NCBI GenBank assembly: GCA_964592645.1
Contig: CAZQFV010000029.1
Location: 1-39,841, forward strand
Origin: CAZQFV01 sp964592645
Lineage (GTDB): Bacteria; Chloroflexota; Chloroflexia; DTKN01
Direction of reading: 5' to 3'
Length of the DNA stretch: 39,841 nt
Under the pieces are notes generated by a model, which worked only from the letters and a program-made list of their open reading frames with translations, had not been told where the DNA came from and did not search any database. Each line of letters begins with the position of its first letter. Position 1 is the stretch's first letter. Positions 38,982 through 39,841 of this stretch are shown here, piece by piece. Both the position numbers and the translations under genes were made by a program.

Positions 38982-39841
38982 GTGCAGTTCGCCTTTCGCC
39001 GTAGGAGCCTGAGGCTCAAGATCATCGGGTGGTCCGTTATCCCCACGGTTATCATCTTGATCGTGGTTGCCCTGCTCAACGCCTATGCTTTCCGGCGCGT
39101 CACCGAGGACCTGGTCTTTGATCGGGACCGGGAGCTGACCGCCCTGGCGGCGGGACAGTTGTCGTTGCAGCTCTCCCGCGAGCCCGACCTGATGGTTTTG
39201 GTCTCCGCCTATAGTGTCTATCGCAATGACCCCGCCTACCAGAACATGATCTCGAATGTGGTAGGAGGGGTGCTCAAGCTGCGCGCGGGAAGCGCGGGCA
39301 GCGCCTATCTGGTGGACCAGGACGGTCGGGTGATCTATCATACCGAGGGCCGCTACGTGGGCACGATCCTGGGCACGCAGGTGGCCGTGCAACGGGTGAC
39401 GGCCGGCCAGCAGGGGGCACTGCGCACCTTTGACCCGGACGGCCGCGAGATCGTAGCCAGCTTCGCCCCGGTCCCGGGCACTTCCTGGGGGTTGGTCAAC
39501 CAGGAGAGCTGGGCCGCCCTGAGCACCGTGGGGCAGACCTACCGGCAGGTCTTTTTCTTGCTGCTGGCCCTGGTGTTGTTGGTGCCGGTGGTGGTGATCG
39601 CTCTGGGGGTGCGGCAGATCACCCGGCCCCTGGAGCGCCTGACCGACGCTGCCGGGCAGATCGCCCGGGGCAACTTTGATCAGCGCATCCAGGTGTCGAC
39701 CGGGGACAACCTGGAGGAGCTGGCCGAGCAGTTCAACCGTATGGCCATCAATTTACAGGAGTCGTACGCCTACCTGGAGCAGCGCGTGGCGGACCGCACC
39801 CGCGAACTGCAGACGCTGAACGCCATCGCCGCCGTGCTCAG
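38982..39841 (+). CDS. Membrane sensor protein with Cache-like and HAMP domains (partial, runs off window)
   Basis: The first 286 residues from GTG 38982, two bases after the peptidase stop. It has a TM helix (about 14-33), an external Cache-like sensor region with GSAGSAYLVDQDGRVIYHTEG and TSWGLVNQESWAAL, a second TM helix (about 184-206), and a HAMP domain (RQITRPLERLTDAAGQIARGNFDQRI). A coiled coil follows (YAYLEQRVADRTRELQTLNAI), where a GAF or histidine kinase module usually starts. The output domain lies beyond the window, so kinase is likely but not shown. Confidence 0.85.
   Translation, partial: MQFAFRRRSLRLKIIGWSVIPTVIILIVVALLNAYAFRRVTEDLVFDRDRELTALAAGQLSLQLSREPDLMVLVSAYSVYRNDPAYQNMISNVVGGVLKLRAGSAGSAYLVDQDGRVIYHTEGRYVGTILGTQVAVQRVTAGQQGALRTFDPDGREIVASFAPVPGTSWGLVNQESWAALSTVGQTYRQVFFLLLALVLLVPVVVIALGVRQITRPLERLTDAAGQIARGNFDQRIQVSTGDNLEELAEQFNRMAINLQESYAYLEQRVADRTRELQTLNAIAAVL

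Overview
The window is a high-GC bacterial chromosome segment. Gene content suggests Chloroflexota, possibly an uncultured Anaerolineae-like lineage: a UPF0182 giant membrane protein, a DapL-type aminotransferase, bifunctional phosphoglucose/phosphomannose isomerase, CvpA with a zinc ribbon, a P/T-stalked deacetylase, and the style of the dispersed repeats. This placement is inference; there is no 16S gene here. I see no prophage, transposase or CRISPR array.

Region 1 (1-3753, plus strand) is the translation cluster: 3' end of tuf, rpmG, tRNA-Trp, secE, nusG, rplK, rplA, an L10 leader with an attenuator hairpin, rplJ and rplL. rpoB and rpoC do not follow rplL. A hairpin repeat ends the cluster and the strand switches.

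Region 2 (3873-10405, minus strand) looks like one five-gene operon read from a probably leaderless promoter near 10412-10441: GT4 glycosyltransferase, stand-alone H-NOX gas sensor, anchored beta-propeller protein, five-TM sulfatase-fold enzyme with Thr at the catalytic position, and GT87 membrane glycosyltransferase. A nitric oxide sensor inside an envelope-glycan operon is one of the most unusual things here.

Region 3 (10474-20699) holds a MITE-like inverted repeat, an RsmF/NOL1-like RNA m5C methyltransferase carrying an in-frame palindromic repeat, kynureninase, MurE, a membrane-anchored polysaccharide deacetylase, a P-loop kinase-like protein, a second GT4 enzyme, a small lipoprotein, and a B12-binding mutase small subunit with its MeaB GTPase chaperone.

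Region 4 (20775-25275) is a phosphonate-type ABC importer, phnD-phnC-phnE. The permease is a single chain of two PhnE halves, each preceded by a related extracytoplasmic domain, with an extra PGLGQ/TM2-like N-terminus. This is the strongest candidate for a new protein architecture.

Region 5 (25321-32914, minus) is a likely operon of PGI/PMI isomerase, a membrane M28-like protein with Lys at the catalytic Glu position, UPF0182, and a Zn/Cd-type P1B ATPase. Region 6 (33026-39841) has two back-to-back promoter pairs, a sortase, a CooC-type ATPase, a small hypothetical, CvpA-zinc ribbon, a HypB-like GTPase lacking the usual GTPase-domain metal ligands, DapL, a secreted M28 peptidase, and the start of a HAMP-containing sensor protein that runs off the window.
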